Positions 7,788 through 17,662 of a stretch of 64,000 bases of DNA are shown here, one piece after another. The stretch lies in contig NZ_FOKW01000001.1 of assembly GCF_900112205.1 (NCBI RefSeq), forward strand, positions 496,001 through 560,000, given 5' to 3'. Every line of letters starts with the position of its first letter. Position 1 is the stretch's first letter. The notes beneath the pieces were generated by a model. The model did no database searches and had not been told where the DNA came from. It saw only the letters and a program-made list of their open reading frames with translations. Both the position numbers and the translations under genes were made by a program. The stretch is from Natronobacterium haloterrestre. Lineage in GTDB: Archaea; Halobacteriota; Halobacteria; Halobacteriales; Natrialbaceae.

Positions 7788-10103
7788 ATGACTAGTTCGA
7801 CCGTTATCCCGACGGAAACTGGCTTCGATCCCGACGAAATTCGGGTAGGGTACGTCGATGCCGAACCGGCGGCCACCGCCGACTCGCTCCGGGAACGGAG
7901 CGACCGCCTCGCGGTCGAACCGCTCGAGAAAGGCCACGAAGCCGTCGAACTCGTTGTGGAGGGGGGAGTCGACTGCGTCGTGATCGGCCCCGAATTCGGT
8001 CGGGGCGACGGTCTCGACCTCGTCGAACGATTGCGTGAGCGTCGGCCGTCCCTGCCGATCTTCTCGCTCACCGCTGGCCACGACGAAGCCGCCGCGGCCG
8101 CGGCGCTCGAGGCCGGCGCGACCGGCTGTCTCCCTCGCTCGAGTGTCACCGAGAGCGGCAGGCTCGCGATACGGATCGAACGGGCGGTCGAGCGGGCGTC
8201 TGAACGGCGCGCACTCGAACTCGCGAACACCCGGTTCCGCGCGTTCACCGAGAACTCCTCGTTCGTGATCCTCACCGTCACCGAGGACGGCCGGATCCAG
8301 TACGCCAACGACGCCCTCGAGACGGTGTTTGGGTACTCGCCCGACGAGGTGATCGGCGGCCCGTTGACGGCGTTGATCCCGACGGAGTACCGGGACCGTC
8401 ACCGCGAGAGTTTCGAACGCTACCGCCGCACCCGGGAACGCAGCCTCGACTGGTCCTGGATCGAACTTCCGGGCAAGCACGCCGAGGGTCACGAGGTTCC
8501 GCTCGCGATCTCGTTCGGAGAGACGACGGTGGACGGAACCCGGCGGTTCACCGCCGTCATCCGCGACATTTCGGCGCGGATGCAGATCGAACGCGAGCGC
8601 GATCGGATCCTCGAGCGGATCGGCGACGCGTTCGTTTCGATCGACGACGAGTGGCGCTACACCTATCTCAACGACCGGGCCGTCGAACTGCTGGATCGGC
8701 CCCGCGAGGAACTGCTCGGCGAGCCCCTGTTGTCGACGCTGTCCGGTCTCGAGGAGTCGGACGCGATCGAGCGTCTCGAGGCGGCGTTCGCCGACGGGAC
8801 GGCGGCGACCGTGACCGAGTTCGTCCCGTCGCTCGCGAAGTGGTTCGAGATCCGAGCGTACCCCGCCGACGACGGGCTGTCGATCTTCCTGACCGACGTG
8901 ACGGAGAAGATCCGCGCCGAGGAGAGCCTCGAGGCCAGCGTCACGGTCCTCCAGACGCTGTACGATCTGTCGACCCGGACGGACGCCTCGCGCGAGGAGA
9001 AACTCTCGGACGTACTCGAGTTGGGCCGGGAGTACCTCGATCTCCCCTACGCCTTCCTCAGCCGGATCGACACGGAGGCCGAGACCCAGACCATCGTCCA
9101 GTCCCAGGGCACCCACCCCCTGCTCCAGGAGGACGATTCCTGTCCGCTCTCCCAGGCGTACTGTCGGAAGACGGTCGAAAACGACGGGCTGTTGGCGGTC
9201 GCCGACGCGGACGGGGACGGCTGGACGGACGATCCGGCATACGAGACCTTCGAACTCGGCAGCTACGTCGGTGCGAAGGTGACGGTCGACGGGACGCTGT
9301 GGGGAACGCTCTGTTTCGCCTCGAGCGAGCCCCGCGAGGGAGGCGGGTTCACGGAGACCGAGCGCACGCTGGTCAAGCTGATGGCCAAGTGGGTTAGCTA
9401 CGAGACCGAACGCGAGCGGTCCCGTGACGCCCTCGAGCGACAGAACGAGCGACTCCAGGAGTTCGCGAGCGTCGTCAGCCACGACCTGCGAAACCCGCTG
9501 AACGTCGCCCGGGGTGCACTCGAGGTGGCGGTGGAGGGCGGAAACGAGGTCGACGGGACCGCCCGACTCCAGGACTGCGAACGCGCCCTCGACCGAATGG
9601 GCCGGCTCATCGAGGACCTGCTCGCGCTCGCGGAGCAGGGATCGACGGTGACCGAACTCGAGCCGGTCCCGCTCTCCGAAGTGGCGACGACCGCCTGGAC
9701 GATGGTCGAGACCGGCGAGGCGACGCTCGAGGTCCCCGACGAGTGCTGGATCCACGCGGACCGCGAGCGGGTCCAGCAGTTGCTCGAGAACCTGTTTCGG
9801 AACGCCCTCGACCATGCCACGACGGACGACGGCACAGGGCTGACGGTGACGGTCGACACGCTCGAACCGGACGACGGATCGGACGAAGCCGGTGGCTTCT
9901 ACGTCGCCGACACGGGCCCGGGGATTCCGGCCGACGAGCGCGATCGGATCTTCGAGACGGGGTTCACGACCGCGGAGGACGGGACCGGCTTCGGGCTGAG
10001 CATCGTCGAGCGGATCGCGGCGGCCCACGACTGGGGGCTGTCGGCCGCGGAGAGCCGGTCGGGCGGTGCTCGGTTCGAGATCACGGGCGTTTCGCAGCCG
10101 TAG
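7788..10103 (+). CDS. PAS-PAS-GAF sensor histidine kinase with degenerate receiver domain
   Basis: 771 residues, no membrane segments. Residues 18-125 have receiver-domain architecture (VGYVDAEP, CVVIGPEFG, SLTAGHDEAA, EAGATGCLPRS), but the phospho-acceptor Asp and the conserved Lys are replaced, so it is a pseudo-receiver. Two PAS domains follow (about 140-255, with the FxxNSSFVILT and YANDALETVFGYS motifs, and about 270-375), then GAF (about 385-540, with GTHPLLQEDDSCPLSQAYCRK). HisKA carries SHDLRNPLN with His565; the ATPase domain has NLFRNALDHA (N box), DTGPGIP (G1) and GTGFGLSIV (G2). Cytoplasmic sensing is inferred. There is no adjacent response regulator, so the partner is unknown. 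Soluble PAS/GAF kinases of this type are numerous in haloarchaea. Confidence 0.93.
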   Translation: MTSSTVIPTETGFDPDEIRVGYVDAEPAATADSLRERSDRLAVEPLEKGHEAVELVVEGGVDCVVIGPEFGRGDGLDLVERLRERRPSLPIFSLTAGHDEAAAAAALEAGATGCLPRSSVTESGRLAIRIERAVERASERRALELANTRFRAFTENSSFVILTVTEDGRIQYANDALETVFGYSPDEVIGGPLTALIPTEYRDRHRESFERYRRTRERSLDWSWIELPGKHAEGHEVPLAISFGETTVDGTRRFTAVIRDISARMQIERERDRILERIGDAFVSIDDEWRYTYLNDRAVELLDRPREELLGEPLLSTLSGLEESDAIERLEAAFADGTAATVTEFVPSLAKWFEIRAYPADDGLSIFLTDVTEKIRAEESLEASVTVLQTLYDLSTRTDASREEKLSDVLELGREYLDLPYAFLSRIDTEAETQTIVQSQGTHPLLQEDDSCPLSQAYCRKTVENDGLLAVADADGDGWTDDPAYETFELGSYVGAKVTVDGTLWGTLCFASSEPREGGGFTETERTLVKLMAKWVSYETERERSRDALERQNERLQEFASVVSHDLRNPLNVARGALEVAVEGGNEVDGTARLQDCERALDRMGRLIEDLLALAEQGSTVTELEPVPLSEVATTAWTMVETGEATLEVPDECWIHADRERVQQLLENLFRNALDHATTDDGTGLTVTVDTLEPDDGSDEAGGFYVADTGPGIPADERDRIFETGFTTAEDGTGFGLSIVERIAAAHDWGLSAAESRSGGARFEITGVSQP

Positions 10104-10157
10104 ACCGGACCGCCGCCTCTCGGGGCCTTCTCGAGGTTCACAGCCCGGAGTGCGACC

Positions 10158-10844
10158 TCACCCACGGGTCGCCCGCATCCGTTCGAGGTCGAGTTGGAGG
10201 TAGTAGACGAGCGTCCCGGTCAGGCCGAGCCGGTCGATCCGACGGCCCGAGTTCTCGACGAGGCGTTGCGGGCAGTAGCCCGTCGGGTACTCGAGGGCGA
10301 GCCGGCGGCTGAACGCGGTGTCCTCGTTCGGGACGTCCGGGAAGCCGCCGGTCTCCTCGAAGGCCTCCGCGCGGACGAGGACGTTGAACCCGGGGAGGAT
10401 CGGGCGCTCGAGCCGCGGGAAGAGGTAGTTGATCGTCGCCTCCACGATCTTGGCGCGTCGAGGGCCGGTCATCCGGCAGTACGAACTCGCGGCTGCGAGG
10501 CCGTTGGCCTCGGCGTAGCCGAGCAGTTCGGTCAGGTACGTCGAGCGGACCTGCGTGTCGGCATCGACGAAGGCGAGCCACTCGCCGCGAGCCCGTTTCG
10601 CACCCTGGTTCCGGGCGCGGGCGATGCTCGTGGCGCTGCCGTCGACGACGGTCGCGCCGTGCTCGCGGGCGACGGCCGGGGTCCCGTCTGTCGAGTCGCC
10701 GTCGACGACGATCATCTCGTACTCGTAGGACGTGTCGAGACCGGCGAGGCTCGCGAGCGCCCCTCGCAATCGGTCGGCCTCGTTTCGGGCCGGAACGACG
10801 AAGCTCACGTCCGGTTCGACCCCGTCGGTCGCCGTCTCGGTCAT
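10158..10844 (-). CDS. Family 2 glycosyltransferase
   Basis: 228 residues. The GT-A fold start is VSFVVPARNEADRLRGAL; VVDGDSTDGT and the DxD-type FVDADTQ follow, then NEDTAFSRR in the acceptor region. A short hydrophobic C-terminal piece (LTGTLVYYLQL) may contact the membrane. Such enzymes move a nucleotide-activated sugar to a lipid, glycan or protein; donor and acceptor are unknown. MTETATDGVEP at 10844 is preferred; MSAIV at 10871 is the alternative and would add nine residues. The gene diverges from the P-type ATPase gene with 115 bases between. Confidence 0.85.
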   Translation of the reverse strand: MTETATDGVEPDVSFVVPARNEADRLRGALASLAGLDTSYEYEMIVVDGDSTDGTPAVAREHGATVVDGSATSIARARNQGAKRARGEWLAFVDADTQVRSTYLTELLGYAEANGLAAASSYCRMTGPRRAKIVEATINYLFPRLERPILPGFNVLVRAEAFEETGGFPDVPNEDTAFSRRLALEYPTGYCPQRLVENSGRRIDRLGLTGTLVYYLQLDLERMRATRG

Positions 10845-10959
10845 CACTCGAGTGGTCACAATGGCGCTCATTAACGCTTGGCGCTGCGGGAGCCGGCCGT
10901 CTCCGGCCCCGTTACCGGGGCCCGGCGGCGGTCGACCCCCCGAACTACGGGTATCGTTA

Positions 10960-13773
10960 ATGTGGTTGGCGGTGGACGGACGACTAGTGACTGACCGCCG
11001 CTCCGACGAACGAGGATGCGCTCTCTGTGGAGCGCCGCTGCCCGGCTCTGGCACCGACTCCGAGGACTGGTCGGTCCCTTCGAGTCGCGTTTACGGATCC
11101 GCGGGCGGACCCACGGGCCAGGGAGAGGACGGCCCGGACGAGCGCTACTGCTCGACTGGCTGTCGCGACGTCGACCGGACGCTCGAGTCGCCGTCCTCGG
11201 AGCGCGGTGCGGACGGGTCGGGGGAACGGGGCGCGGAGTCGATCCCGGCCTCGTCGCTCGAGGGTCGTACGGCGGGGGGAGGGGACGGAACCGACGCCGG
11301 GACCGGGGAAGGCACGCCCCTCGAGAACGACGGCGACGACCCCCACGTCCGCACGTTCTTCCGGGTCGATGGCATGCACTCGGCGACCTGCGAGGCGTTC
11401 CTCGAGTCGGTCGCCCAGCGCCGGGACGGCGTCACCGACGCCGCTGCGAGCTACGTCACGGAGACGGTCCGCGTCGACCACGACCCCGCCTGCGTCTCGG
11501 CGTCGGACCTTCGGGACGCCCTGAGTACGGTGGGGTATACCGCGTATCTCCGGTCGGCGGCCACGGCGGATTCGGCGGCCGACGAGGCGAGCGACGGCGA
11601 GCGTGGGACCGGAACCGAGGACGCGACGGCGGACGGCGAGTACGGCCCCTCGGACGACACCGGTCCCACGCACCGTTCCAGGGAGATGACCGGCCTCCGC
11701 AAGCGCCGTTCGGACACCATGCTCGAGGTCCGGTACATCGTCGGTATCGTGTTCGGCTCGTTTCTGCTCGTGCCGTACTTCGCGGTTCTCTACCCGGTCT
11801 ACCTCTCGTCGTTTTTCGACGGGCCGATGCTCGCCCGGTACGAGGACGCCTTCGCCGGCTTCGACGGCCTGCTGGTCCTGCCGCTGTTTCTCGTGGTGTC
11901 CGGGGTGGTCCTCTATCTCACCGGCGGGCCGCTGTTGCGCGGGGCCTACGTCAGCCTGAAACTGCGACGGCCGAACACCCACCTGCTGGCCGCGCTGACG
12001 ATCCTGGCCGGCTTCGCCTACGGTACGCTGGCGATCTTCCGCGGTCGGATCGAAGTCTACTACGACCTGACCATCGTCGTCGCCGCCCTCGTGATGGGGG
12101 CGGTCTTCTACGAGGCGACGGTCAAACGCCGCGCGAGGGATCGGCTAACCGATCTGACGATTTCACAGGTCGATACGGCGCGGGTGTACGGGTCCGGGCG
12201 GGACTCCGACGGGGACACAGCGTCGGGGGAAGGTCGACGCGAGGAAGCGACCGGAAACGGCGACGGGACGGCTACCGGACCCACCCGAACCGTCCCGGTC
12301 GAGGACCTCGAGGGCGGCGAACGCCTGCTCGTCCGCGAGGGCGAACGGATCCCGGTCGACGGCGTCCTCGAGACGGCCTGTACGGTCGACGAGGCGGTCG
12401 TCACCGGCGAGTCACTCCCGATATCGAAGGCCGAAGGCGATCCCGTCGTCGGCGGGTCGGTCGTTCGGTCGGGAGCGGCCGTCGTCGACGTCGGTGCGGA
12501 GACAACGAGCAGTATCGACCGGCTGACGGAAGCGGTCTGGAACCTCCAGAGCGCGACCCACGGCGTCCAGCGCCGGGCCGACTCCGTCGCCGCGGTGCTC
12601 GCGCCGCTGGTCGTCGCCGCCGCCGTCGCCGTCGGCGTCACAACCCTTCTCCGCGGCGGAACGGCCATCGACGCCGCCGAGGCCATCGTGCTGGCGATCA
12701 TCGTCGCGAGCCCGTGGGCGCTCGGGTTCGCGACGCCCGCCTCGGTCGGCGCGGGGCTCCGGGAGGCCCTGGACAGCGGCATCGTCGTCTTCGACGAGAC
12801 CGTCCTGGAGCGGCTCCGGGACGTCGACGTCGTCGTCTTCGACAAGACGGGGACGCTGACGACCGGCGAGATGAGCGTTCTCGAGGCCGAGGGGCCACCG
12901 GACCTGCTCGCGGCCGCCGGCGAACTCGAGCGGCGGGCGTCCCATCCGGTCGCGGCCGCGCTCGCGGACGCGTTCGCTACCGGCGAAGCAGGCGGCGGCG
13001 AGTTCCTGCCGGACGGCGGCGACGGTCCGGTCGTCACCCGCGTCGAGGCGTTCGACGGCCTCGAAACCGGCGTGGCGGGACGGGTCGACGGTAGCCGGAT
13101 CCTGGTCGGGCACCCCGACCTCTTCCGGGATCGCGGCTGGACGCTCGAGAGCGACCTGGGGGAACGGGTTCGCGAGGAACGCGGGTTCGGCCGGCTTCCC
13201 GTCGTCGTCGGCCGGGACGGGCGCGCGGAGGGGTTCGTCGTCGTCGGCGACGAGCCGCGAGAGGACTGGGACGAGGCCCTCTCGAGTCTGGGGGAACGCG
13301 ACCTCGAGGTCGTGGTGTTGACCGGGGACGACGAGGCCGCGACGGCGTTCTTCGCGGCCCACCCGGCGGTCGATCACGCCTTTGCGGGGGTGCCGCCGGA
13401 CGGGAAGACGGCGACGATCCGCCGGCTAAAAGAACGGGGGCGGGTCGCGATGGTCGGCGACGGGACGAACGACGCGCCGGCGCTCGCGGCGGCGGACCTG
13501 GGGATCTCGCTCGGCGGTGCGACCGCGCTCGCGGCCGACGCGGCGGACCTCGCGATCGTCGAGGACACGCTCCCGACGGTCGAACGGGCGTTCGAACTGG
13601 CCGGCGCGGCGCGGCGCCGGATCCGCGGGACGCTCGCGCTGGCGCTTTGCTACAACGCCGTCGTCCTCCCCGCTGCCCTGCTCGGTGTGCTGAACCCGCT
13701 CGTGACGACGGCCGCGGTCGCCGCCACGGCCGTTCTCGTCGCGGGCAACGCGGCCCGGCCGCTGCTCGAGTGA
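10960..13773 (+). CDS. P1B-type (heavy-metal family) cation-transporting ATPase, atypical metal sites
   Basis: 937 residues from ATG 10960. The N-terminus has a small cysteine module (C20xxC23 and C64xxxC68), then a heavy-metal-associated domain at about 130-205 in which the usual GMxCxxC reads GMHSATC (only Cys144). A Glu/Gly/Asp-rich linker leads to the membrane core. The actuator has TGES at 485-488; the phosphorylation motif is DKTGTLTTG with Asp628; the nucleotide domain has SHPVAAAL; the hinge is GDGTNDAPAL from 833. In the transport helix the expected CPC/CPH/SPC motif reads SPW (584-586), without cysteine. The ATPase machinery is therefore intact but the transmembrane site is unusual, so copper should not be assumed. 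It is convergent with the phosphoribosyltransferase gene. Confidence 0.9.
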   Translation: MWLAVDGRLVTDRRSDERGCALCGAPLPGSGTDSEDWSVPSSRVYGSAGGPTGQGEDGPDERYCSTGCRDVDRTLESPSSERGADGSGERGAESIPASSLEGRTAGGGDGTDAGTGEGTPLENDGDDPHVRTFFRVDGMHSATCEAFLESVAQRRDGVTDAAASYVTETVRVDHDPACVSASDLRDALSTVGYTAYLRSAATADSAADEASDGERGTGTEDATADGEYGPSDDTGPTHRSREMTGLRKRRSDTMLEVRYIVGIVFGSFLLVPYFAVLYPVYLSSFFDGPMLARYEDAFAGFDGLLVLPLFLVVSGVVLYLTGGPLLRGAYVSLKLRRPNTHLLAALTILAGFAYGTLAIFRGRIEVYYDLTIVVAALVMGAVFYEATVKRRARDRLTDLTISQVDTARVYGSGRDSDGDTASGEGRREEATGNGDGTATGPTRTVPVEDLEGGERLLVREGERIPVDGVLETACTVDEAVVTGESLPISKAEGDPVVGGSVVRSGAAVVDVGAETTSSIDRLTEAVWNLQSATHGVQRRADSVAAVLAPLVVAAAVAVGVTTLLRGGTAIDAAEAIVLAIIVASPWALGFATPASVGAGLREALDSGIVVFDETVLERLRDVDVVVFDKTGTLTTGEMSVLEAEGPPDLLAAAGELERRASHPVAAALADAFATGEAGGGEFLPDGGDGPVVTRVEAFDGLETGVAGRVDGSRILVGHPDLFRDRGWTLESDLGERVREERGFGRLPVVVGRDGRAEGFVVVGDEPREDWDEALSSLGERDLEVVVLTGDDEAATAFFAAHPAVDHAFAGVPPDGKTATIRRLKERGRVAMVGDGTNDAPALAAADLGISLGGATALAADAADLAIVEDTLPTVERAFELAGAARRRIRGTLALALCYNAVVLPAALLGVLNPLVTTAAVAATAVLVAGNAARPLLE

Positions 13774-13848
13774 CGCCGGGCGACGTCGCTCGAGGGCGTG
13801 AAAACGACGCGTCTCGGTCGGTTTTTCGAGGGTCGACCGGGACGACGG

Positions 13849-14547
13849 TTACTCCTCGAGGAGCGTCCACTCGCCGGGTCCGGCCGACTCGATGACGTCC
13901 CGACGCTCCATCTCCGAGAGGACCTCCGGGATGCGGTCCGGCTGGGCGATCTCCATCTCGATGCGGTCGATGCCGTGGAACTCGGCGAGGTAGTGGCGGA
14001 TCTCCTCCTGGGTGAACGCCTCCGCGTCGGCCTGCTCCATCACGCCGGAAATGAGATCGACCATGTCCTCGATGAAGTTCCACGGGTAGACGATCCAGGT
14101 CCAGTCCTCGAGCCGTTCGCCGACGTAATCGGGGTCGTACTCGCTGGTGCCGAGCAACTGGAGCGTGGCGGTCCGGACCTCGCCGGCGTCGCGGTCCTCG
14201 ACGTACTCGTAGGCGCGCTCGATCGAGCCGCCGGTGTCGGCGATGTCGTCGATGATGAGGACGTCTTTCCCCTCGACGCTGCCCTCCGGCATCGGGTAGC
14301 GAACGGTCGGCTCGCCGGATTTCTCGGCGGTGCCGACGTAGTGTTCCATCTTCAGGCTGGTCAGGTCGTCCATTCCGAGGAAATCACAGAGGCATCGCCC
14401 CGCGAACCAGCCGCCACGCGCCAGCGCGACGATGACGTCCGGCTCGAACTCGTCGCGTCGCACGTCGTCGCTGACGTCCCGACAGAGGCTGTATATGTAC
14501 TCCCAGTTCGTGATCGTACAGTCGAAGTCGTCCGGTAGGTCGGACAT
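13849..14547 (-). CDS. Purine-type phosphoribosyltransferase with C-terminal winged-helix-like extension
   Basis: 232 residues. The type-I phosphoribosyltransferase core covers about 1-165: DVIVALARGGWFAG precedes the flexible hood, and VLIIDDIADTGGS is the PRPP-binding motif. YPWNFIED at the C-terminal side is typical of archaeal xanthine/hypoxanthine-guanine enzymes. Residues 170-232 (FTQEEIRHYLAEFHGIDRIEM..., ending GPGEWTLLEE) look like a small winged-helix domain. The likely role is salvage of a purine base to its nucleotide; the extension could provide oligomerisation or DNA binding. Substrate is not certain. It diverges from thiC with 173 bases between. Confidence 0.85.
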   Translation of the reverse strand: MSDLPDDFDCTITNWEYIYSLCRDVSDDVRRDEFEPDVIVALARGGWFAGRCLCDFLGMDDLTSLKMEHYVGTAEKSGEPTVRYPMPEGSVEGKDVLIIDDIADTGGSIERAYEYVEDRDAGEVRTATLQLLGTSEYDPDYVGERLEDWTWIVYPWNFIEDMVDLISGVMEQADAEAFTQEEIRHYLAEFHGIDRIEMEIAQPDRIPEVLSEMERRDVIESAGPGEWTLLEE

Positions 14548-14689
14548 CTGGTGGCCACCTGTTCGGGAGACTGGATTGCTATCCTCATAAGTGGGCTGAA
14601 ACGGAGCCGACGTATGCGCTCGAGGGCATCATCGGCGCCTTCGACGGCTGTCCGCGGTGTTCTCTACGGAACTCTCGCTATCGCCTAGA

Positions 14690-14696
14690 TTTATAA
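14690..14696 (+). promoter_or_regulatory. TATA box of thiC
   Basis: TTTATAA, preceded by a CGCCTAGA stretch suited to TFB contact. Initiation about 25 bases downstream would fall at the ATG (14721), giving a leaderless mRNA. This leaves no room for a TPP riboswitch. Confidence 0.75.
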
Positions 14697-14720
14697 CTCA
14701 CTACTATAACCTAGTTATCG

Positions 14721-16193
14721 ATGGCAGAAACCCAGATCGCAGCCGCCCGCGAGGGGACGATCACCGACGAAATGAAGCGAGTCGCCGAGCGCGAGAATCG
14801 GGAGCCCGAATTCGTCCGGCAACGGATCGCCGACGGACAGGCCGTGATCCCGGCGAACCGAAACCACGACGCGCTCGATCCGATGATCATCGGCCGCGAG
14901 TTCGCCACGAAGGTCAACGCCAACATCGGCAACAGCGAGGAGACGGGCGACCTCGAGACCGAACTCGAGAAGCTTCACACCGCGGTCCACTACGGCGCGG
15001 ACACCGTGATGGACCTCGGGACGGGCGGAAACCTCGACGAGATCCGGGAGACTCACGTCGAGCACTCGCCGGTGCCGATCGGGACCGTCCCGCTGTACGA
15101 GGCCGTCAAGCGGGCAGGCAGCCCCGAGGCGATCACGACGGACCTCCTGCTCGAGATCATCGAGAAGCAGGCGACGCAGGGCGTCGACTACATGACGATC
15201 CACGCGGGGATTCTCGCCGAGCACCTGCCGCTGACCGACGGCCGCAAGACCGGTATCGTCTCGCGGGGCGGCTCGATCGTGGCGACGTGGATGGAGGAAC
15301 ACGGCGAACAGAACCCGCTGTTTCAGGTCTACGACGAGATCTGCGACATCTTCGCCGAGCACGACGTCACCTTCAGCCTGGGCGACAGCCTCCGTCCGGG
15401 CTCGATCGCCGACGCCTGCGACGAGGCCCAGTACGCCGAACTCGACACCCTGGGGGAGTTGACCCGCCGCGCCTGGGCTCACGACGTGCAGGTAATGGTC
15501 GAGGGGCCGGGCCACGTGCCGCTGCACAGGGTCGCCGAGAACGTCGAGCGCCAGCAGGAGGTCTGTGACGGCGCACCGTTCTACGTGCTCGGGCCGCTCG
15601 TGACCGACGTCGCGCCGGGGTACGACCACATCACGAGCGCCATCGGGGCCGCGACGGCCGCGCAAGCCGGGGCGGCGATGCTGTGTTACGTCACGCCGAA
15701 GGAACACCTCGGGCTCCCCGACGAGGGAGACGTCCGCGACGGACTCGCGGCCTACCGGATCGCCGCCCACGCGGGCGACGTGGCGAACGAACGGCCCGGC
15801 GCTCGAGACTGGGACGACGCGGTCTCGGAAGCGAGATACGAGTTCGACTGGCGCGAGCAGTTCCACCTGGCGCTCGATCCCGCCCGCGCCCGCGAGTACC
15901 ACGATGCGACGCTGCCCGAGGACAACTACAAGGAGGCGCGCTTCTGCTCGATGTGCGGCATCGAGTTCTGTTCGATGCGGATCGACCAGGACGCCCGGGC
16001 GGGCGACGGCGGGATGGAGGAACTGGCGACCGGGGCCGACGACGCCGGAACCGACCTCGAGTCCTCGCGCGCCGCCGAGGTAAATCGGCCGCCAGTCGGG
16101 GTCCACGACTCCGCCGATTTGCCGCCGATCGAGGACTGTGAGGCGTTCGGAGACGAGAGCGACGCGGAACCCGGCACCGCGAGCGACGACTGA
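14721..16193 (+). CDS. thiC: Phosphomethylpyrimidine synthase ThiC
   Basis: 490 residues, full length for the short archaeal form. ThiC is a radical-SAM-type enzyme that rearranges 5-aminoimidazole ribotide to hydroxymethylpyrimidine phosphate for thiamine. The conserved core is clear: [52 protein letters not shown], and the late iron-sulfur site [12 protein letters not shown]-terminal tail of about 70 acidic residues beyond the Fe-S loop is typical of halophiles. The gene is monocistronic, with its own leaderless promoter and a strong inverted repeat after the stop. Confidence 0.97.
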   Translation: MAETQIAAAREGTITDEMKRVAERENREPEFVRQRIADGQAVIPANRNHDALDPMIIGREFATKVNANIGNSEETGDLETELEKLHTAVHYGADTVMDLGTGGNLDEIRETHVEHSPVPIGTVPLYEAVKRAGSPEAITTDLLLEIIEKQATQGVDYMTIHAGILAEHLPLTDGRKTGIVSRGGSIVATWMEEHGEQNPLFQVYDEICDIFAEHDVTFSLGDSLRPGSIADACDEAQYAELDTLGELTRRAWAHDVQVMVEGPGHVPLHRVAENVERQQEVCDGAPFYVLGPLVTDVAPGYDHITSAIGAATAAQAGAAMLCYVTPKEHLGLPDEGDVRDGLAAYRIAAHAGDVANERPGARDWDDAVSEARYEFDWREQFHLALDPARAREYHDATLPEDNYKEARFCSMCGIEFCSMRIDQDARAGDGGMEELATGADDAGTDLESSRAAEVNRPPVGVHDSADLPPIEDCEAFGDESDAEPGTASDD

Positions 16194-16213
16194 GACGGAT
16201 CTCGTAGCGTTTT

Positions 16214-16247
16214 CCGGTGATCGCTCCGGCGGGACGGCGATCACCGG
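16214..16247. terminator. Hairpin between convergent thiC and alcohol dehydrogenase genes
   Basis: A perfect 11-bp inverted repeat (CCGGTGATCGC / GCGATCACCGG) with a 12-base loop lies between the two convergent stop codons. A T4 run flanks the left side only. It could act as a transcription barrier in both directions or stabilise the 3' ends. Confidence 0.6.
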
Positions 16248-16284
16248 TCCAGAACTACGATGGATCGTGTGACCGCCGACGGGA

Positions 16285-17466
16285 TCAGGGCGTCAGTACC
16301 GCCTTGATGCAGCCGTCCTCTTTCTCGTTGAACGTCTCGTATAGCCCCGGCCCGTCCTCGAGCGACGCCTCGTGGGTGATGACGAACGACGGGTCGATCT
16401 CGCCGTCCTCGATCTTCTCGAGCAGGGGGTCGAGATAGCGCTGAACGTGGGTCTGGCCGGTCTTGACCGTCAGCGCCTTGTTCATCAGCGGGCCGGTCGG
16501 GACGTTGTCCGAGCGGCCGAGGTACACGCCTGGAATCGAGAGCGTGCCGCCCTTCCGACAGCACCTGATCGCCTGCCGGAGGACGACCGGGCGGTCGTCC
16601 TGCAACATCGCGTCCTGTTTGATTTCGTCGGTCGCCCCGACGACGCCGGTCCCGTGGGCCTCGGTTCCGACGGCGTCGATGCAGCGGTCGGGGCCGCGGT
16701 AGCCGGTCATCTCCATCAGCCGGTCGTAGACGTCGGCCTCCTCGAAGTCGATGGTCTCCGCGTCGGCGTGTTCGCGGGCCATCTCGAGGCGCTCGGGAAT
16801 CCGATCGATCGCGATGATTCGGTCCGCGCCGAGCATCCGGGCGCTCTGGATGGCGAACTGGCCGACCGGGCCACAGCCCCAGACCGCGACGGTGTCGTTC
16901 TCCTCGATTTCCGCGTTCTCGGCGGCCATGTAGCCCGTCGGGAAGATGTCCGAGAGGAAGAGGACCTGCTCGTCCGGCAGGTCCGACTCGATTTTGACCG
17001 GGCCCACGTCGGCGTACGGGACTCGGAGGTACTCCGCCTGCCCGCCCGCGTAGCCGCCGAGCATGTGCGAGAAGCCGAACAGCCCCGCCGGCGACTGGCC
17101 CATGATCTTGGCGGCGAGTTCGGCGTTCGGGTTCGAGTTGTCACACAGCGAGTACAGGTCCTCCTCGCAGAACCAGCAGCCGCCGCAACTGATCGTAAAC
17201 GGGACCACCACGCGGTCGCCCACCTCGAGGCGGTCGACCTCCTCGCCGACCTCGACCACCTCGCCCATCGGCTCGTGGCCGAGCACGTCGCCCTCCCGCA
17301 TCGAGGGCATGTAGCCGTTGTAGAGGTGCAGGTCGGATCCACAGATCGCGGTGGCGGTGATCTCGACGATCGCGTCCGTCGGGTTGACGATCTCGGGTTT
17401 GGGAACCTCCTCGACGCGGACGTCCTGCTCGCCGTGCCAGGTGAGAGCCGTCATCGTGCCGTCCAT
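16285..17466 (-). CDS. Zinc-dependent alcohol/formaldehyde dehydrogenase-like oxidoreductase
   Basis: 393 residues, medium-chain dehydrogenase superfamily. Catalytic zinc ligands are in [10 protein letters not shown] and GHEPMGEV; the structural zinc loop is [15 protein letters not shown]; the nucleotide-binding motif is [19 protein letters not shown] followed by [13 protein letters not shown], compatible with NAD(H). The long C-terminal half, with [13 protein letters not shown] and [15 protein letters not shown], matches the glutathione-independent formaldehyde dehydrogenase-like group. The physiological substrate in haloarchaea is not established. The first ATG (17466) is used; ATG 17454 is an alternative four codons in. 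It is divergent from the SPW gene. Confidence 0.92.
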   Translation of the reverse strand: MDGTMTALTWHGEQDVRVEEVPKPEIVNPTDAIVEITATAICGSDLHLYNGYMPSMREGDVLGHEPMGEVVEVGEEVDRLEVGDRVVVPFTISCGGCWFCEEDLYSLCDNSNPNAELAAKIMGQSPAGLFGFSHMLGGYAGGQAEYLRVPYADVGPVKIESDLPDEQVLFLSDIFPTGYMAAENAEIEENDTVAVWGCGPVGQFAIQSARMLGADRIIAIDRIPERLEMAREHADAETIDFEEADVYDRLMEMTGYRGPDRCIDAVGTEAHGTGVVGATDEIKQDAMLQDDRPVVLRQAIRCCRKGGTLSIPGVYLGRSDNVPTGPLMNKALTVKTGQTHVQRYLDPLLEKIEDGEIDPSFVITHEASLEDGPGLYETFNEKEDGCIKAVLTP

Positions 17467-17662
17467 CGTGGAGTCACTCAGTCACAACCCTCACCCACCC
17501 GGGAGGTAAATCGGGGGCCTGTTTGTGCGCCCGAGTGGAGCCGTACCGGGTCCGGACCGACAGTTCCGCCACGTGGCCGGCGAGCGGACCGCGCCGCACC
17601 CTCTCGACAACTGCAGGCATCGTCGTTTTCCCCGCGCCAGGGCGACGGTAACGTGAGTTCTC

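Noticed and set aside
14548-14720. TPP riboswitch before thiC
   Set aside because: The TATA box is about 25 bases from the ATG, so the transcript has no leader to hold a riboswitch.
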